From: Krasilnikoviella flava
Lineage (GTDB): Bacteria; Actinomycetota; Actinomycetes; Actinomycetales; Cellulomonadaceae
NCBI RefSeq assembly: GCF_900167525.1
Contig: NZ_FUZQ01000001.1
Span: forward strand, 1 to 64,000
Reading direction: 5' to 3'
Length of the DNA: 64,000 nt
In this document: positions 20,573-30,579 of the stretch, piece after piece
Layout of the letters: the number at the start of each line of letters is the position of its first letter
How positions within the stretch are numbered: the first letter of the stretch is position 1
Translations under genes and position numbers: made by a program
The notes under the pieces: generated by a model
Databases searched by the model: none
Told to the model about the DNA's origin: nothing
Seen by the model: only the letters and a program-made list of their open reading frames with translations

Positions 20573-21954
20573 GAGTCCTCCGGGGTCCCGTCCGTCACGG
20601 CGGACGGCGGCTGGCTGGTGCGGTCGGTGGCCGTGCGGTCGGTGGCCGTGCGGTCGGTGGCCGTGCGGTCGGTGGAGAAGAACGCGCCGATCCAGGCGCC
20701 CGCCTCTTCCGCCGACTGGGCGGGTGCGGTTTCGGGCGCGACGCTCCCCACGGCGGTGCGCGGACCGGCCGGGACGGCACGCTGGGCGCCCGTGGCCGGG
20801 CCGGTGCCGCGGCGGGAGCGCCGCTGGGGCAGCGCGGGCACCCCTGCGGTGACCGGGCCGGGAGCCGGCGCCGGCCCGGCGGCGGCGGCGGCGTCCTCGG
20901 GCCAGGCCGCCGCCACGCTCGGGGCGAGCGTCTCCGGGGCCGCGGCGGCCGTGGTGGTCAGGTCGGCGGGCACCATGACGACGGCCCGCAGGCCGCCGTA
21001 CACGGACTCCTGGAGGTCGACGCGCAGGTCGAGGGCGCGGGCGTACGACCCGACGACCGCCAGACCGGTCTGCGGCACCTCGCCCAGGTCGGCGATGCCC
21101 ACGGGCCGGGCGCCGGACGCGACCGCGCGCACCCGGTCCAGCTCGCGGGCCACCATGCCGACGCCGCAGTCGTCGACCTCGATGACGGCGCCGCGCTGCA
21201 CCTGCCGGACGGCGACGAGCACCTGGGTGCTCGGCGGGGAGCACTGCGTCGCGTTCGCGAGCAGCTCGGCCACGACGTGCACGATCGGCTCGACCGCGCG
21301 GCCGACGACGGCCAGCCCCGGGTCGCCGGACACCTCGACCCGCTGGAACGCCGTGATGCGCCCGGCGGCGGCACGGACGACGTCGGGCAGCGGCAGCGGG
21401 TCGTCCCAGGTCTGGCCGGGCCGCCGGCCGCACAGCGCGACGAGGTTCTGCGCCTGCCGCGCGTGCTGGGCGGCCGCGTGGTCGATGCGCATGGAGGTCT
21501 GCAGCACGTCGGGGTCGGCGGCGTGCTGCTGCACCATGCGTGCCGCCTCCTCCTGGATGCGGTGCGCGGAGGCCTGCACCTTGCGGCCCAGCGCGACGAC
21601 GGCGGTCTCGACCGCGAGGCGCTGCTCGTCGCGGGCCTCGCGGGTGCGCGCCAGCTCGACGGTCGTGTCGTCGAGGGCGCGGCCACCCGCCGCGAGGTCC
21701 GTGGCCAGCGCGTCGCGCTCGGCGCGCAGGTCCCGGCGCTCGGTGTCGGCCCGCGCGGCCGCACGCGACAGCAGGGCCACCGCGACGACGACGAGCAGGG
21801 CCGCCGCCGCGGCCAGGGCCCACCCGGCCTCGCGCGGCAGCCGGTCGTCGAGCAGCGGCGCGGCCGCTGCGCACAGCACGGCCGCCGCGCCGCAGAGCTG
21901 GGCCGGCACGCGCGTCGTCGCGCGCAGTCCGGCAGAGGTCGTCGTGCTCACCAC
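20569..21954 (-). CDS. cvnA: conservon membrane sensor with histidine-kinase-like ATPase domain (CvnA-like)
   Basis: A 461-aa membrane sensor. Two hydrophobic segments (LCGAAAVLCAAAAPLL, and AGWALAAAAALLVVVAVALL near residue 45) anchor it. A coiled-coil-like linker and an HATPase region follow, with N box VAELLANATQCSPP and G1 box VDDCGVGM (about residues 250-270). No clear HisKA phospho-acceptor helix is seen, as in other CvnA/nitrate-sensor-like proteins. The low-complexity C-terminal tail includes an ATDRT tandem repeat. The start is GTG; two adjacent GTG codons at 21954 and 21951 are equally possible. It is the first gene of the conservon. Confidence 0.85.
   Translation of the reverse strand: MVSTTTSAGLRATTRVPAQLCGAAAVLCAAAAPLLDDRLPREAGWALAAAAALLVVVAVALLSRAAARADTERRDLRAERDALATDLAAGGRALDDTTVELARTREARDEQRLAVETAVVALGRKVQASAHRIQEEAARMVQQHAADPDVLQTSMRIDHAAAQHARQAQNLVALCGRRPGQTWDDPLPLPDVVRAAAGRITAFQRVEVSGDPGLAVVGRAVEPIVHVVAELLANATQCSPPSTQVLVAVRQVQRGAVIEVDDCGVGMVARELDRVRAVASGARPVGIADLGEVPQTGLAVVGSYARALDLRVDLQESVYGGLRAVVMVPADLTTTAAAAPETLAPSVAAAWPEDAAAAAGPAPAPGPVTAGVPALPQRRSRRGTGPATGAQRAVPAGPRTAVGSVAPETAPAQSAEEAGAWIGAFFSTDRTATDRTATDRTATDRTSQPPSAVTDGTPEDS
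20618..20676. repeat. 15-bp tandem repeat in cvnA
   Basis: The unit GTGCGGTCGGTGGCC occurs three times exactly (20618-20632, 20633-20647, 20648-20662) plus a 14-nt partial copy. It is read on the minus strand as repeats of Ala-Thr-Asp-Arg-Thr near the C-terminus of the sensor. Copy number is likely to vary between strains by slippage. Confidence 0.9.
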
Positions 21955-22159
21955 ACCCCCGTGGGTGGAAAGGTCGGGTCCGACGGCGTTGCTCCGGCCA
22001 CGAAAGCGGCCTTCTCCGCGAAACCCCTGGAACGTCCATACGGGATCAATGCCCTGACCAGGAGTTTCTACCACGGGCACGCCCCGGGTGAAAGGAACCC
22101 CCGGTCGGCGCGCCCGGCGCCCGGCCGCCGTCCGCCGTCCGGCGGCTAGGGTGCCCAGC

Positions 22160-24370
22160 ATGACCGCCGAGCACCTCGAGACCGCCCCGTCCGCCGCCCC
22201 GACGACACCGCTCGACCCGTCCGCGCCGGACCCGTTCGCGTGGCTCGAGGAGGTCGAGGGCGAGGAGGCGCTGGCCTGGGTGCGCGAGCGCAACGACCAC
22301 GCGCACACGACCGTCGGGTCGGCCGAGGGCTTCGCGGCGACGGAGGCCGCCGTCCGCGAGGTGCTCGACTCCGACGAGCGCATCCCCGACGTCTCGCGCA
22401 TCGGCGACCACCTGTACAACTTCTGGCGCGACGCCGAGCACGAGCGCGGCCTGTGGCGACGCACGACGCTCGGGTCCTACCGCACCGACGACCCGGCGTG
22501 GGAGACCGTGCTCGACCTCGACGCCCTCGCCACGGCCGAGGGCGAGAGCTGGGTGTGGCACGGCGCGTCGCTGCTGCGCCCGACGCCCGAGCAGCTCGCC
22601 GCCGGCGAGCCGTGGCGGCGCGCGCTGGTGGACCTCTCCCCCGGCGGATCCGACGCCGACGTCACCCGCGAGTTCGACCTCGTCGCCAAGCGGTTCGTGC
22701 CCGCCACCGAGGGCGGCTTCGAACGGGACACGGCGCGCGACGACGGCCGCACCGGCGCCAAGGGCGGCCTGGCCTGGGCGGACGAGGACACGGTGTACGT
22801 GTTCACCGACCTCGGGCCGGGCACCACGACCCCCTCCGGCTACCCGCGGACCGTCCGGCTGTGGCGTCGCGGGACGCCGCTGACGGACGCGGCGCTCGTG
22901 TACGAGGGCGCCGAGGACGACATGTACATCTCGGCGCGCCGTTCCCGCACGCCGGGCTTCGAGCGGGACCTCGTGAGCCGGTCGATCGCGTTCTACCGCT
23001 CCGAGACCTTCCTCGTCGAGGCCGTCGGCACGCCACGGCAGCGTCTCGTGAAGATCGACGTGCCCGAGTCCGCCGAGGTCGGCTTCCACCGCGAGTGGCT
23101 GCTCGTCGAGCTGCGCGACGACTGGACCGTCACCTCCAGGGCGGGCGAGCGCACCTACCCCTCCGGATCCCTGCTCGCGGCGCCCGCCGACGCGTTCCTG
23201 GCCGGCTCCCGCGACCTGGCCGTGCTGTTCGAGCCCACGCCGTCGACGTCGCTGGTCGGCGCCTCCTGGACGCGCCACCACCTGGTCGTCAACGTGCTCG
23301 ACGACGTGAAGAACGCCCTGCACGTGCTCACCCCGCCCGCGGACGCGTCCCCCGGCGCGGCCTGGACGCGCTCCGAGCTGCCGCTCGGCGGCGGGCTGCT
23401 GACCGTCGGGGTGCGCGCCGTCGACGCGGTGGACAGCGACGACGTCTGGGTCACCACGACCGGCTACCTCACGCCGTCGACCCTCGCGCTGGCGACCGTC
23501 ACCGGGCCGGGGGCGGAGCCGGGCGTGCCCGAGCCGCTCAAGGCGGCGCCGGCATACTTCGACGCCGACGGCATGGTCGCGGTGCAGCACTTCGCCGTGT
23601 CCGACGACGGCACCCGCGTGCCGTACTTCGTCGTGGGCCGCGCGGAGCTGGTCCAGCCGGCAGACCCGGCGGCCGCGGGCACGGCGCCCACGCTGCTGTA
23701 CGGGTACGGCGGCTTCGAGATCCCGCTGCTGCCCGGCTACTCCGGCACGGTGGGGCGGGCCTGGCTCGCCCGCGGCGGCGTGTACGTCGTGGCGAACATC
23801 CGCGGCGGCGGCGAGTACGGCCCCGCGTGGCACCAGGCCGCGCTGCGCGAGAAGCGGCACAAGGCCTACGAGGACTTCGCCGCCGTCGCGCGCGACCTCG
23901 TGGACCGCGGCATCACGACGCCCGCCCACCTCGGTGCGCAGGGCGGCTCCAACGGCGGGCTGCTGGCGGGGAACATGCTCACGCGGTACCCCGACCTCTT
24001 CGGCGCCGTCGTGGTGCAGGTGCCGCTGCTCGACATGTTGCGCTACTCGCACCTGCTCGCGGGCGCGTCGTGGATCGCGGAGTACGGCGACCCCGACACC
24101 GCCGACTGGGAGTTCGTCCGCACGTTCTCCCCGTACCACCTCCTCGACGGGGACCGCCGCTACCCGCCCGTGCTGTTCACGACGTCGACCAAGGACGACC
24201 GCGTGCACCCGGGCCACGCGCGCAAGATGGCCGCGCTGATGCTGGCGGCGGGCGCCGACGTCACGTCGTACGAGAACGTCGAGGGCGGGCACGGCGGCGC
24301 GGCCAACAACGCGCAGGCCGCGCACATGTCCGCGCTGGCGTGGACCTTCCTGCACGAGCGCCTGGCCTGA
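22160..24370 (+). CDS. prolyl oligopeptidase family (S9) serine peptidase
   Basis: A 736-aa two-domain peptidase. The N-terminal part (about 20-450) has the beta-propeller-like repeats of the family, starting PFAWLEEVEGEEALAWV. The C-terminal alpha/beta-hydrolase domain carries the nucleophile in GGSNGGLLAGN, the Asp in DDRVHPGHA and the His in EGGHGGAANN. No signal peptide is seen, so it should be cytoplasmic. The ATG at 22160 is preceded at 7 nt by TAGGGT, a -10-like hexamer, suggesting a leaderless message. The longer GTG frame from 22088 encodes an Arg-rich leader unlike the family. It is divergent from the conservon. Confidence 0.88.
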   Translation: MTAEHLETAPSAAPTTPLDPSAPDPFAWLEEVEGEEALAWVRERNDHAHTTVGSAEGFAATEAAVREVLDSDERIPDVSRIGDHLYNFWRDAEHERGLWRRTTLGSYRTDDPAWETVLDLDALATAEGESWVWHGASLLRPTPEQLAAGEPWRRALVDLSPGGSDADVTREFDLVAKRFVPATEGGFERDTARDDGRTGAKGGLAWADEDTVYVFTDLGPGTTTPSGYPRTVRLWRRGTPLTDAALVYEGAEDDMYISARRSRTPGFERDLVSRSIAFYRSETFLVEAVGTPRQRLVKIDVPESAEVGFHREWLLVELRDDWTVTSRAGERTYPSGSLLAAPADAFLAGSRDLAVLFEPTPSTSLVGASWTRHHLVVNVLDDVKNALHVLTPPADASPGAAWTRSELPLGGGLLTVGVRAVDAVDSDDVWVTTTGYLTPSTLALATVTGPGAEPGVPEPLKAAPAYFDADGMVAVQHFAVSDDGTRVPYFVVGRAELVQPADPAAAGTAPTLLYGYGGFEIPLLPGYSGTVGRAWLARGGVYVVANIRGGGEYGPAWHQAALREKRHKAYEDFAAVARDLVDRGITTPAHLGAQGGSNGGLLAGNMLTRYPDLFGAVVVQVPLLDMLRYSHLLAGASWIAEYGDPDTADWEFVRTFSPYHLLDGDRRYPPVLFTTSTKDDRVHPGHARKMAALMLAAGADVTSYENVEGGHGGAANNAQAAHMSALAWTFLHERLA

Positions 24371-24380
24371 CCGCACCGTC

Positions 24381-24454
24381 GGTCGAGCCCGTCGAGACCG
24401 GGGACCGGGTCTCGACGGGCTCGACCACCGGAGCGGGTCTCGACAGGCTCGACC
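24381..24454. repeat. dispersed palindromic element (19-8-19 hairpin plus half copy)
   Basis: GGTCGAGCCCGTCGAGACC (24381-24399) and GGTCTCGACGGGCTCGACC (24408-24426) form a perfect 19-bp stem with an 8-nt loop. A further half copy, GGTCTCGACAGGCTCGACC, is at 24436-24454. It lies between two convergent genes and could act as a transcription terminator. Related copies recur through the window. Confidence 0.9.
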
Positions 24455-24464
24455 GGCGGGTGGG

Positions 24465-25565
24465 TCAGGCGCGGGGCGCCGTGGCCTCTGCCGTGTCGAG
24501 CGCTGCACGCACCGACGTCCACGACGCGAGCTGCGCGCGCACGTCCTCCCGGGTCTCCGTGGCCAGGGCCTCGTCGTAGGCGCGCTCGAGCAGGTCGTCG
24601 ACGAGGACCTTCGCGCCGGTGGCGGCCGACTCGACGGCCGCGGCCACCATGACGAGGCTGAGCACGTTCTCGTGCACCTCGCCCATGGGTGCAGGGCCGC
24701 CGTCGAGCGCCGCCAGGAAGGTCGCCAGCGACCCGGCGATCCCGTCGCCGGGGTCCGCGCCCTCGGCCGCCGCGCTCGGCCCGTCGAGGACCGGCTCGTG
24801 GTCGCCGTCCCAGAGCGCGGTACCGTCACGCCCCGAGAGCCGCCACGACCCGTTCCACGACGTCTCCTGACCGGGGCTGCACCAGCTCCCCGTGTAGGCG
24901 TACCGCACGCCCCCGGTCATCTCGAAGACCGCGGTCGCCGCAGCGTCGCCGGTGTACCAGCTCCACGACGGGTTGAACTCCTCGCAGTACACCGCGACGG
25001 GCTCGGCCCCCAGCAGGAACCGGGCGGTGTCGAACGGGTGGATCGCCATGTCGAGCAGGAGGGGGTGCGCCATCTCGTCGCGGAAGCCGCCGAAGCGGGG
25101 CGCCTTGAAGAACTCCGTGGTCAGCACCCCCAGGTCGCCCAGGGTGCGCGCCTGCTCCCGGAAGGCGAAGAGCTGCCGGTTGTAGCGGCGCGACTGGCTC
25201 ACGACGAAGAGCTCGCCGGTCACCTCGGCGGCAGCGGCGAGCGAGAGCGCGCGCGGCACGGACTCGGCCACCGGCTTCTCGCCCAGCACGGGCAGCCCCG
25301 CGAACAGCGCGGCGGTGGTGACGGGATGGTGCGCGGCCGGGACGGTGACGTTCACGACGGCCCGCGCCCCGGTCTCGCGGGCGAGGGCGACGGCGTCCGT
25401 GCCCACCGGGACGCCCGCCAGGCCGGCGTCGGCGAGCGCCCCGCGGGCCGCGTGGAGGTCGAGGTCGACGACGCCTGCGAGCTCGGCGCCCGCCTCCGCC
25501 TGGATCGCCGCGAGCCACGCCCGGCCCATGCCGCCGGCGCCGACGAGGACGAGCGGGGTGCTCAC
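24465..25565 (-). CDS. Gfo/Idh/MocA family oxidoreductase
   Basis: A 366-aa NAD(P)-dependent oxidoreductase: N-terminal Rossmann motif [15 protein letters not shown], the EKP motif GEKPVAES at about residue 95, and a C-terminal Gfo/Idh domain with [16 protein letters not shown] supplying the catalytic Asp/His. It is the last gene of the LacI-controlled importer operon. The GTG start overlaps the ThuA gene stop by 4 bp (GTGA). Sequence spacing differs from the Gfo/Idh protein at 3430-4626, so the two are distant paralogues. Oxidation of the imported sugar is inferred. Confidence 0.87.
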   Translation of the reverse strand: MSTPLVLVGAGGMGRAWLAAIQAEAGAELAGVVDLDLHAARGALADAGLAGVPVGTDAVALARETGARAVVNVTVPAAHHPVTTAALFAGLPVLGEKPVAESVPRALSLAAAAEVTGELFVVSQSRRYNRQLFAFREQARTLGDLGVLTTEFFKAPRFGGFRDEMAHPLLLDMAIHPFDTARFLLGAEPVAVYCEEFNPSWSWYTGDAAATAVFEMTGGVRYAYTGSWCSPGQETSWNGSWRLSGRDGTALWDGDHEPVLDGPSAAAEGADPGDGIAGSLATFLAALDGGPAPMGEVHENVLSLVMVAAAVESAATGAKVLVDDLLERAYDEALATETREDVRAQLASWTSVRAALDTAEATAPRA

Positions 25566-26365
25566 AGCCCGGCCTCCGCCGCGGCGGCGCGCGCGTCGTC
25601 GTTCAGCGCGCCGCCGTAGCCCTGGCCGCGGTAGAAGTCCTCGGTCTCGTACCGCAGCAGGGTGGGGGTCGTCCGCTCGGGGCGCAGGGTGACGGCCCAC
25701 CCGACGGCGTTGGAGATGACCTTGCGGACCCCGTCGTGGAAGTACGTCGGGTATTCCTGGTCCCCCGGGCGGAAGTAGAAGATCTTGCCGAAGCCACGCC
25801 GGTAGGTGATCCCGGAGCGGAAGACCTCCCCGCCGGAGAACGTGCTGAGGAAGACGGTCTCGTCCGGGGCGGGGACGTCGAAGAACTCCCCGTACATCTC
25901 GTCCTCCTCGATGATCATCGGGTGCGGGACGCCCTGGGCGATGGGGTGCGTCGGGTCGATGGTCCACACCAGCTCGCGGTCGTGCTCGGCACGCCAGCGC
26001 AGGGTGCAGGTGGTGCCCATGAGCTTCATGAAGATCTTCGACCAGTGGCCGGAGTGCAGGACGATCAGCCCCATCCCGTCCAGCACGTGCCGGTGCACCC
26101 GCTCGACGACCTCGTCGGAGACCTCGCCGTGCGCGGCGTGCCCCCACCACGTGAGGACGTCGGTGTCGCGCAGGACCTCCTCGGTGAGGCCGTGCTCGGG
26201 GTCGTCGAGCGTGGCCGTGCGCACGCGCACGCCGGCGCCGAGGTGGGCCTCGATGCCCTGCGCGACGGCGCCGTGCATGCCGTCGGGGTAGCGGGCGGCG
26301 ACCTCCGGCTCGAGCTGCTCGTGGCGGTTCTCGCCCCAGACGGTGACGCGGATCGGTGCGGACAT
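25562..26365 (-). CDS. ThuA domain protein (trehalose utilization family)
   Basis: A 267-aa ThuA-like protein. Features include [11 protein letters not shown] near the N-terminus, [29 protein letters not shown] and [19 protein letters not shown], the glutamine-amidotransferase-like fold of ThuA. In rhizobia ThuA/ThuB work with an ABC importer in trehalose and related disaccharide catabolism through 3-keto sugars. Here ThuA lies beside a Gfo/Idh protein and an importer, the same layout. An AGAAGGAGACATC ribosome-binding site fixes the ATG at 26365. Confidence 0.85.
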   Translation of the reverse strand: MSAPIRVTVWGENRHEQLEPEVAARYPDGMHGAVAQGIEAHLGAGVRVRTATLDDPEHGLTEEVLRDTDVLTWWGHAAHGEVSDEVVERVHRHVLDGMGLIVLHSGHWSKIFMKLMGTTCTLRWRAEHDRELVWTIDPTHPIAQGVPHPMIIEEDEMYGEFFDVPAPDETVFLSTFSGGEVFRSGITYRRGFGKIFYFRPGDQEYPTYFHDGVRKVISNAVGWAVTLRPERTTPTLLRYETEDFYRGQGYGGALNDDARAAAAEAGL

Positions 26366-26412
26366 GATGTCTCCTTCTCTCGGATGGGTCGGGATCTCGG
26401 GCGGGACGCCGG

Positions 26413-27234
26413 TCACTTGACCGCCCCGCCGGTGGCGCCGGCGGCCACGTACTTCTGGGCGATCACGAGGAGCACGATCGCGGGGACCGAGGCGAGCACG
26501 GCGGTGGCCATCACCGCGCTCCAGTCGTTCACGTACGCGCCGAGGTAGGTGTAGATGCCGAGCGTGACGGGCCGGACGTCCTCGGTGGTCGTCAGCGTCA
26601 GCGCGAACAGGAAGTCGCTCCACGTGAAGAGGAACGTGAACAGGGCGGCCGTGATGACCGCGTTGCGGCTGATCGGCAGCACGACCGACACGAACGCGCG
26701 GACCGGGCCCGCGCCGTCGACCAGGGCGGCCTCGACGACGGCCGGCGGCAGCGACTGCATGAAGGCCCGGCAGATGAGGATCGCGAACGGGATGCCCGCG
26801 GTGGAGTCGGCGAGGATCAGCCCGGGGATCGAGTTGAGCAGCCCGAGGTCCGCGTACGCGCCGTAGAGCGCGTTCGCGATGACGATCCCGGGGATCATCT
26901 GGCTGATGAGGATGCCGAACAGGACCAGCCCGGCCCAGCGCAGGCGGAACTGGGCCAGCGCGTAGGCCGCCGGGACGGCGATCGCCAGGCTCAGGACGAC
27001 GCTGCCGAGCGCGACGACCATGCTCGTGACGAGGTGGGCGCCCTGGTCCGCGAGCGCCGTGCGATAGCCGCTCAGGTCGGGCGCCAGCGGCAGCCACGAG
27101 GTGTCGACGGTCGCGCCGTTCGGCTGCAGCGACGCGTTCACCATCCAGTAGATCGGGAACAGCAGGACGGCGATGACGAGGATTCCCGCCGCGGTGTGCA
27201 GCCAGGGGTGTCGGACGGTGGTCATGGGCCTCAC
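26413..27234 (-). CDS. carbohydrate ABC transporter permease (MalG type)
   Basis: A 273-aa inner-membrane permease with about six hydrophobic segments, starting [20 protein letters not shown]. The cytoplasmic EAA loop is [20 protein letters not shown], where the ATPase docks. No ATPase gene is present in this operon, so a shared MsiK-like ATPase encoded elsewhere is probably used, as in streptomycetes. The GTG at 27234 overlaps the MalF-type stop (GTGA); the ATG at 27225 is an alternative. Confidence 0.9.
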   Translation of the reverse strand: MRPMTTVRHPWLHTAAGILVIAVLLFPIYWMVNASLQPNGATVDTSWLPLAPDLSGYRTALADQGAHLVTSMVVALGSVVLSLAIAVPAAYALAQFRLRWAGLVLFGILISQMIPGIVIANALYGAYADLGLLNSIPGLILADSTAGIPFAILICRAFMQSLPPAVVEAALVDGAGPVRAFVSVVLPISRNAVITAALFTFLFTWSDFLFALTLTTTEDVRPVTLGIYTYLGAYVNDWSAVMATAVLASVPAIVLLVIAQKYVAAGATGGAVK

Positions 27235-28193
27235 TCATCCACGGCGCGCCGGTTGAGGCGCAGATAGACGGCAGCGAAGACCAGCGAGATCACGATGAGG
27301 ATGTTGCTCACCGCTGCCCCCTGGCCGAAGTCGAAGGTGGCGAACGACAGCTGGTAGGACTGCGTGGCCAGGGTCTGCGTGGCGTTGGCGGGCCCTCCCC
27401 CGGTGAGCCCCAGGATGATGTCGAGCACCTTGAGCGTGTAGACGACGCCGAGCACCAGCACCACGGTGACCACCGGCCGCAGCATGGGCCACGTGATGTG
27501 CCGGAACGCCCGCCGGCCGGTGGCGCCGTCGAGCGCGCCCGCCTCGTAGAGCTCGTCGGGGATGCCCTGCAGGCCGCCGTGCAGGATGACGGCGTTGAAC
27601 GGGATGCCGATCCAGACGTTGACCGCGATCACCGTGACCAGCGCCAGCGACGTGCTGCTCAGCCACGGCACGCCCGTGTCCACCAGGCCGGTGCCCACGA
27701 GCACCCGGTTGATCGCCCCCGACTCGGTGTCGAGGAGCCACTTCCACACGGCGCTCGCCGCGATGAGCGGGATGAGCCAGGGCAGCAGGATCAGCGACCG
27801 GAGGAACCCGGAGAGCGGGAACCGGCGCCGGAAGAACAGCGCGATCCCCAGCCCGAGGGCGAACTGGCCGGCGATGGAGCCCACCGTGAACACGACCGTG
27901 TTGAGCAGGGCCGTGCGGAACAGCGGGCTGCCCACCACCTCGCGGTAGTTGTCGAGGCCGGCCCAGGGCGCCTGGCCCGTGAAGAAGGTCGAGATCGTGT
28001 AGTGCTGGAAGCCCATCACGACGTTCTGCACCACGGGGTAGCCGTAGAACAGCAGCAGGTAGACGACGGCGGGCCCGAGGAAGAGGGCCGCCACGAGCCG
28101 GCGCTGGCGTGCGCGCGCGGCGCCCGGGCGCCGGCGCGGCGAGGCGGACGCCGGGCGGGGACGGGTGCGTACCGGGGCGAGCGTGGACGTCAT
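27231..28193 (-). CDS. carbohydrate ABC transporter permease (MalF type)
   Basis: A 320-aa membrane permease. An Arg-rich cytoplasmic N-terminus (about 30 aa) is followed by [20 protein letters not shown], the usual first segment. The EAA motif is [20 protein letters not shown] (about residue 210). It is the partner of the downstream MalG-type subunit. Its ATG overlaps the binding-protein stop by 4 bp. Confidence 0.9.
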   Translation of the reverse strand: MTSTLAPVRTRPRPASASPRRRPGAARARQRRLVAALFLGPAVVYLLLFYGYPVVQNVVMGFQHYTISTFFTGQAPWAGLDNYREVVGSPLFRTALLNTVVFTVGSIAGQFALGLGIALFFRRRFPLSGFLRSLILLPWLIPLIAASAVWKWLLDTESGAINRVLVGTGLVDTGVPWLSSTSLALVTVIAVNVWIGIPFNAVILHGGLQGIPDELYEAGALDGATGRRAFRHITWPMLRPVVTVVLVLGVVYTLKVLDIILGLTGGGPANATQTLATQSYQLSFATFDFGQGAAVSNILIVISLVFAAVYLRLNRRAVDE

Positions 28194-29470
28194 GCGTACT
28201 CCCCCGCTTCCCGGAGCGCGTCGGCCGCTGAGACCTGGCCGGACAGCGCGAGCTGGACCGCCGTGTAGAGGGCGGTGGCGGTGGCCGGCCAGTCGGGGCC
28301 GAGCTGGGCGGTCCGGGCGCGGGCGTCGCCGAGGAGGTCGGCGAAGGCCGCCATCTCCGGGCGCCGCTCGAGGAACGCGTCCGTGAGGGCGTGGCGGCCC
28401 GGCACCGTGAAGCGCTGCTCCGCCATGGACAGGATGCTGTCGTCGGCGAGGAACCGGGTCAGCACCTGGGCGGCGAGCCGCTCCTTGGCGCGGTCACCGG
28501 TGGCCGGGACGGTCCACACCTCGCCCCCGAGCGGCGCGACGGCCGCCTGGGTGGCCGGGTCGCGGGTCGGGAGCGTGACGACGTCGTACTCCAGCCCCTC
28601 GACGCCGGACAGCTCCGGGATCTGCCAGGGCCCGTTGACCATCATGGCCGCACGGCCCGCGACGAACTGGTCCTTGACGTCCGCCTGGCTCCAGTTCAGC
28701 ACCGAGGTCGACGCGTGACCCTGGCGGACCAGTCCGGCGAGCAGGTCCAGGGCGCCGGCTGCCTCGGGCGACGCGATGTCGCGCTCGTCGGCCCCGTTCG
28801 ACCAGAAGAAGGGCAGGTACTGCCAGGTGCCCTCGTACGTCGCGTTCCCGCAGAAGGCGATGCCGTACCGGTCGCCCCGGGTCAGCGCCGCCGCCGCCTC
28901 CCGCAGGGCGCTCCAGGTGGTGGGCGGCTCGATGCCCGCCGCCTCCAGCGCCGGGACGTCGTAGAACAGCGCGACGGTGTTGACCGTCGGTGCCAGGCCG
29001 TAGACGCGGCCCTCGTAGGTGCCGGCCGCCGTGACGCCGTCGGTGTACCCGTCCGTGGGGATGCCGAGCGCGTCGAACGGCCGCAGCGCGGTGGTGGAGG
29101 CGATCTGCTGCAGGTCCGGGTTGTCGAGCATGAGGATGTCCGGCAGCGTGCCGGACGACCCCTGCTGCAGCACGCGCTGGATCAGCGAGTCGCCCGCGAC
29201 CGACACCCGCTCGAGCGTCACCCCGACCTCGGCCGCCGCGGCGGCGAGCGCGCCGCCGATGATCGTCCGGTCAGGGTCGTTGGTGTAGGTGTCGAGGACC
29301 CGCAGCGTGCGGGGGCCGGTCGCGCCGGTGCTGCCGCAGCCGGCCAGCAGGGCCGCGAGCGGGGCGACCAGCCCTGCCGTCGTGACGGCCCGGCGGCTGA
29401 CCGGCCGGTCGTACCAGGGGGCCGCGGGCGGCGGCCCCTCCCTCGTCGTCGATGCGCATCGATGTCCCAT
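28190..29470 (-). CDS. extracellular sugar-binding lipoprotein (ABC transporter)
   Basis: A 426-aa type 1 extracellular solute-binding protein. The body has the family pattern: LPDILMLDNPDLQQIA, YGLAPTVNTVALFYDVPALE, FVAGRAAMMVNGPWQ and PLGGEVWTVPA. The lipobox is ALLAGC (Cys about residue 45), preceded by SRRAVTTAGL, so export may be Sec or Tat. The only available start in frame is the ATG at 29470, which puts an odd 24-residue hydrophilic leader before the signal peptide. Codons 3-7 of this leader form a LacI operator palindrome. Confidence 0.88.
   Translation of the reverse strand: MGHRCASTTREGPPPAAPWYDRPVSRRAVTTAGLVAPLAALLAGCGSTGATGPRTLRVLDTYTNDPDRTIIGGALAAAAAEVGVTLERVSVAGDSLIQRVLQQGSSGTLPDILMLDNPDLQQIASTTALRPFDALGIPTDGYTDGVTAAGTYEGRVYGLAPTVNTVALFYDVPALEAAGIEPPTTWSALREAAAALTRGDRYGIAFCGNATYEGTWQYLPFFWSNGADERDIASPEAAGALDLLAGLVRQGHASTSVLNWSQADVKDQFVAGRAAMMVNGPWQIPELSGVEGLEYDVVTLPTRDPATQAAVAPLGGEVWTVPATGDRAKERLAAQVLTRFLADDSILSMAEQRFTVPGRHALTDAFLERRPEMAAFADLLGDARARTAQLGPDWPATATALYTAVQLALSGQVSAADALREAGEYA
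29449..29462. promoter_or_regulatory. LacI-type operator overlapping the 5' end of the binding-protein gene
   Basis: TCGATGC-GCATCGA is a perfect 14-bp palindrome with the same core as the operator before the lacI-type gene (30580-30597). It lies within the first ten codons of the sugar-binding protein gene. Confidence 0.7.
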
Positions 29471-29544
29471 GCGTCTCCACCTTCCTCGTCATCGGTTCGG
29501 GTAGCTGTCCGGGTGCGGGTCGCGCGCCCGGGGTCGTCCGGGGA

Positions 29545-30555
29545 CTACCCCGCCGGCCTCGCGGCACGCGTCGACCCGCGGCGCGCGAGCACCGCGGGCA
29601 CGAGCTCCGGGCCGCGGCCCGGAACGGTGTCGTCGTCGATCAGCGCGAAGACGCGCTCCATCACGCGTCGGGAGACGTCCCGCGGCTGCGTCGAGGCGGC
29701 GGTCAGGCCGTACGACTCCGCCTCGGAGTCGGTGGCCAGTCCCACCACGTCGGCGTCCCGGCCGGGGCGGCGGCCTCGGTCGGAGAGCGCGCGCAGCGTC
29801 TCCGGGATCGCCGTCACGAGCACCAGCCCGGGCACCTCGCCGGAGTCCAGCGCGCGATCGACCGCCCCGCGCACGTCGGCCTCGCCGGCGGGCCGGTGCC
29901 AGCGCAGCTCGACGCCACGCTCGGCGGCCGTCGCCCGGGCGCCGCGCTCGAAGCGCGGCACGTAGTTGATGCCCTGCGCGACGGCGTCAGGCCCCCAGCC
30001 CAGCACGTCGACCGTCCGGTGCCCCAGGTCGGCCAGCTCGGCCACGAGCAGCCCGCCGGCCCCCTCGAAGTCGAAGTCGAGGCAGTCGAGGCCGGTGCTG
30101 TCGCCCGGGATGCCGATGAACACGACGGGCAGGGGCAGCGACCGCGCCACCGCCACGCGCTCGTCCTCGGTGCCGACCTCCATGACGACGACGGCGTCGC
30201 ACAACGAGCGGCCCGCGACGCGGCGCAGCCCGGCCGGGCCCTCGTCGGCGGTCACGAGGAGCACGTCGTGGTCGCGGCGGCGGGCGGCCAGCACGATCTC
30301 CTCGACGAACATCATGAGCCGCTGCGCGCCGGCCTCCGGCTTCATCGGCACGACGACCGCGATGGTGCTGGTGCGGTGCCCGGCCAGGGCCCGCGCCCCG
30401 GCGTGGGGCTCGTAGGTCAGGCGGTCGATGGCCTCCTGGACGCGTCTCCGCGTCTCCGGGGAGATCGGGCGCTTGCCGCTCATGACGTAGGAGACCGTCG
30501 ACTGCGACACCCCGGCCTCGCGCGCGACGTCGGCGCTCGTGGGGCCCTTCGGCAT
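29545..30555 (-). CDS. LacI family transcriptional regulator
   Basis: A 336-aa repressor. The N-terminal helix-turn-helix and hinge read SADVAREAGVSQSTVSYVMS, then GKRPISPETRRRVQEAI. The periplasmic-binding-protein-like effector domain follows (STIAVVVPMKPEAG onward). The ATG at 30555 has a GAGGAGGG site 5 nt upstream; an upstream in-frame ATG at 30582 would add nine residues and overlap the operator. It is the first gene of the importer operon and likely represses itself, the importer and perhaps the upstream phosphorylase pair. Confidence 0.92.
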   Translation of the reverse strand: MPKGPTSADVAREAGVSQSTVSYVMSGKRPISPETRRRVQEAIDRLTYEPHAGARALAGHRTSTIAVVVPMKPEAGAQRLMMFVEEIVLAARRRDHDVLLVTADEGPAGLRRVAGRSLCDAVVVMEVGTEDERVAVARSLPLPVVFIGIPGDSTGLDCLDFDFEGAGGLLVAELADLGHRTVDVLGWGPDAVAQGINYVPRFERGARATAAERGVELRWHRPAGEADVRGAVDRALDSGEVPGLVLVTAIPETLRALSDRGRRPGRDADVVGLATDSEAESYGLTAASTQPRDVSRRVMERVFALIDDDTVPGRGPELVPAVLARRGSTRAARPAG

Positions 30556-30579
30556 GTCGCCCTCCTCGTCGCGGAACGT

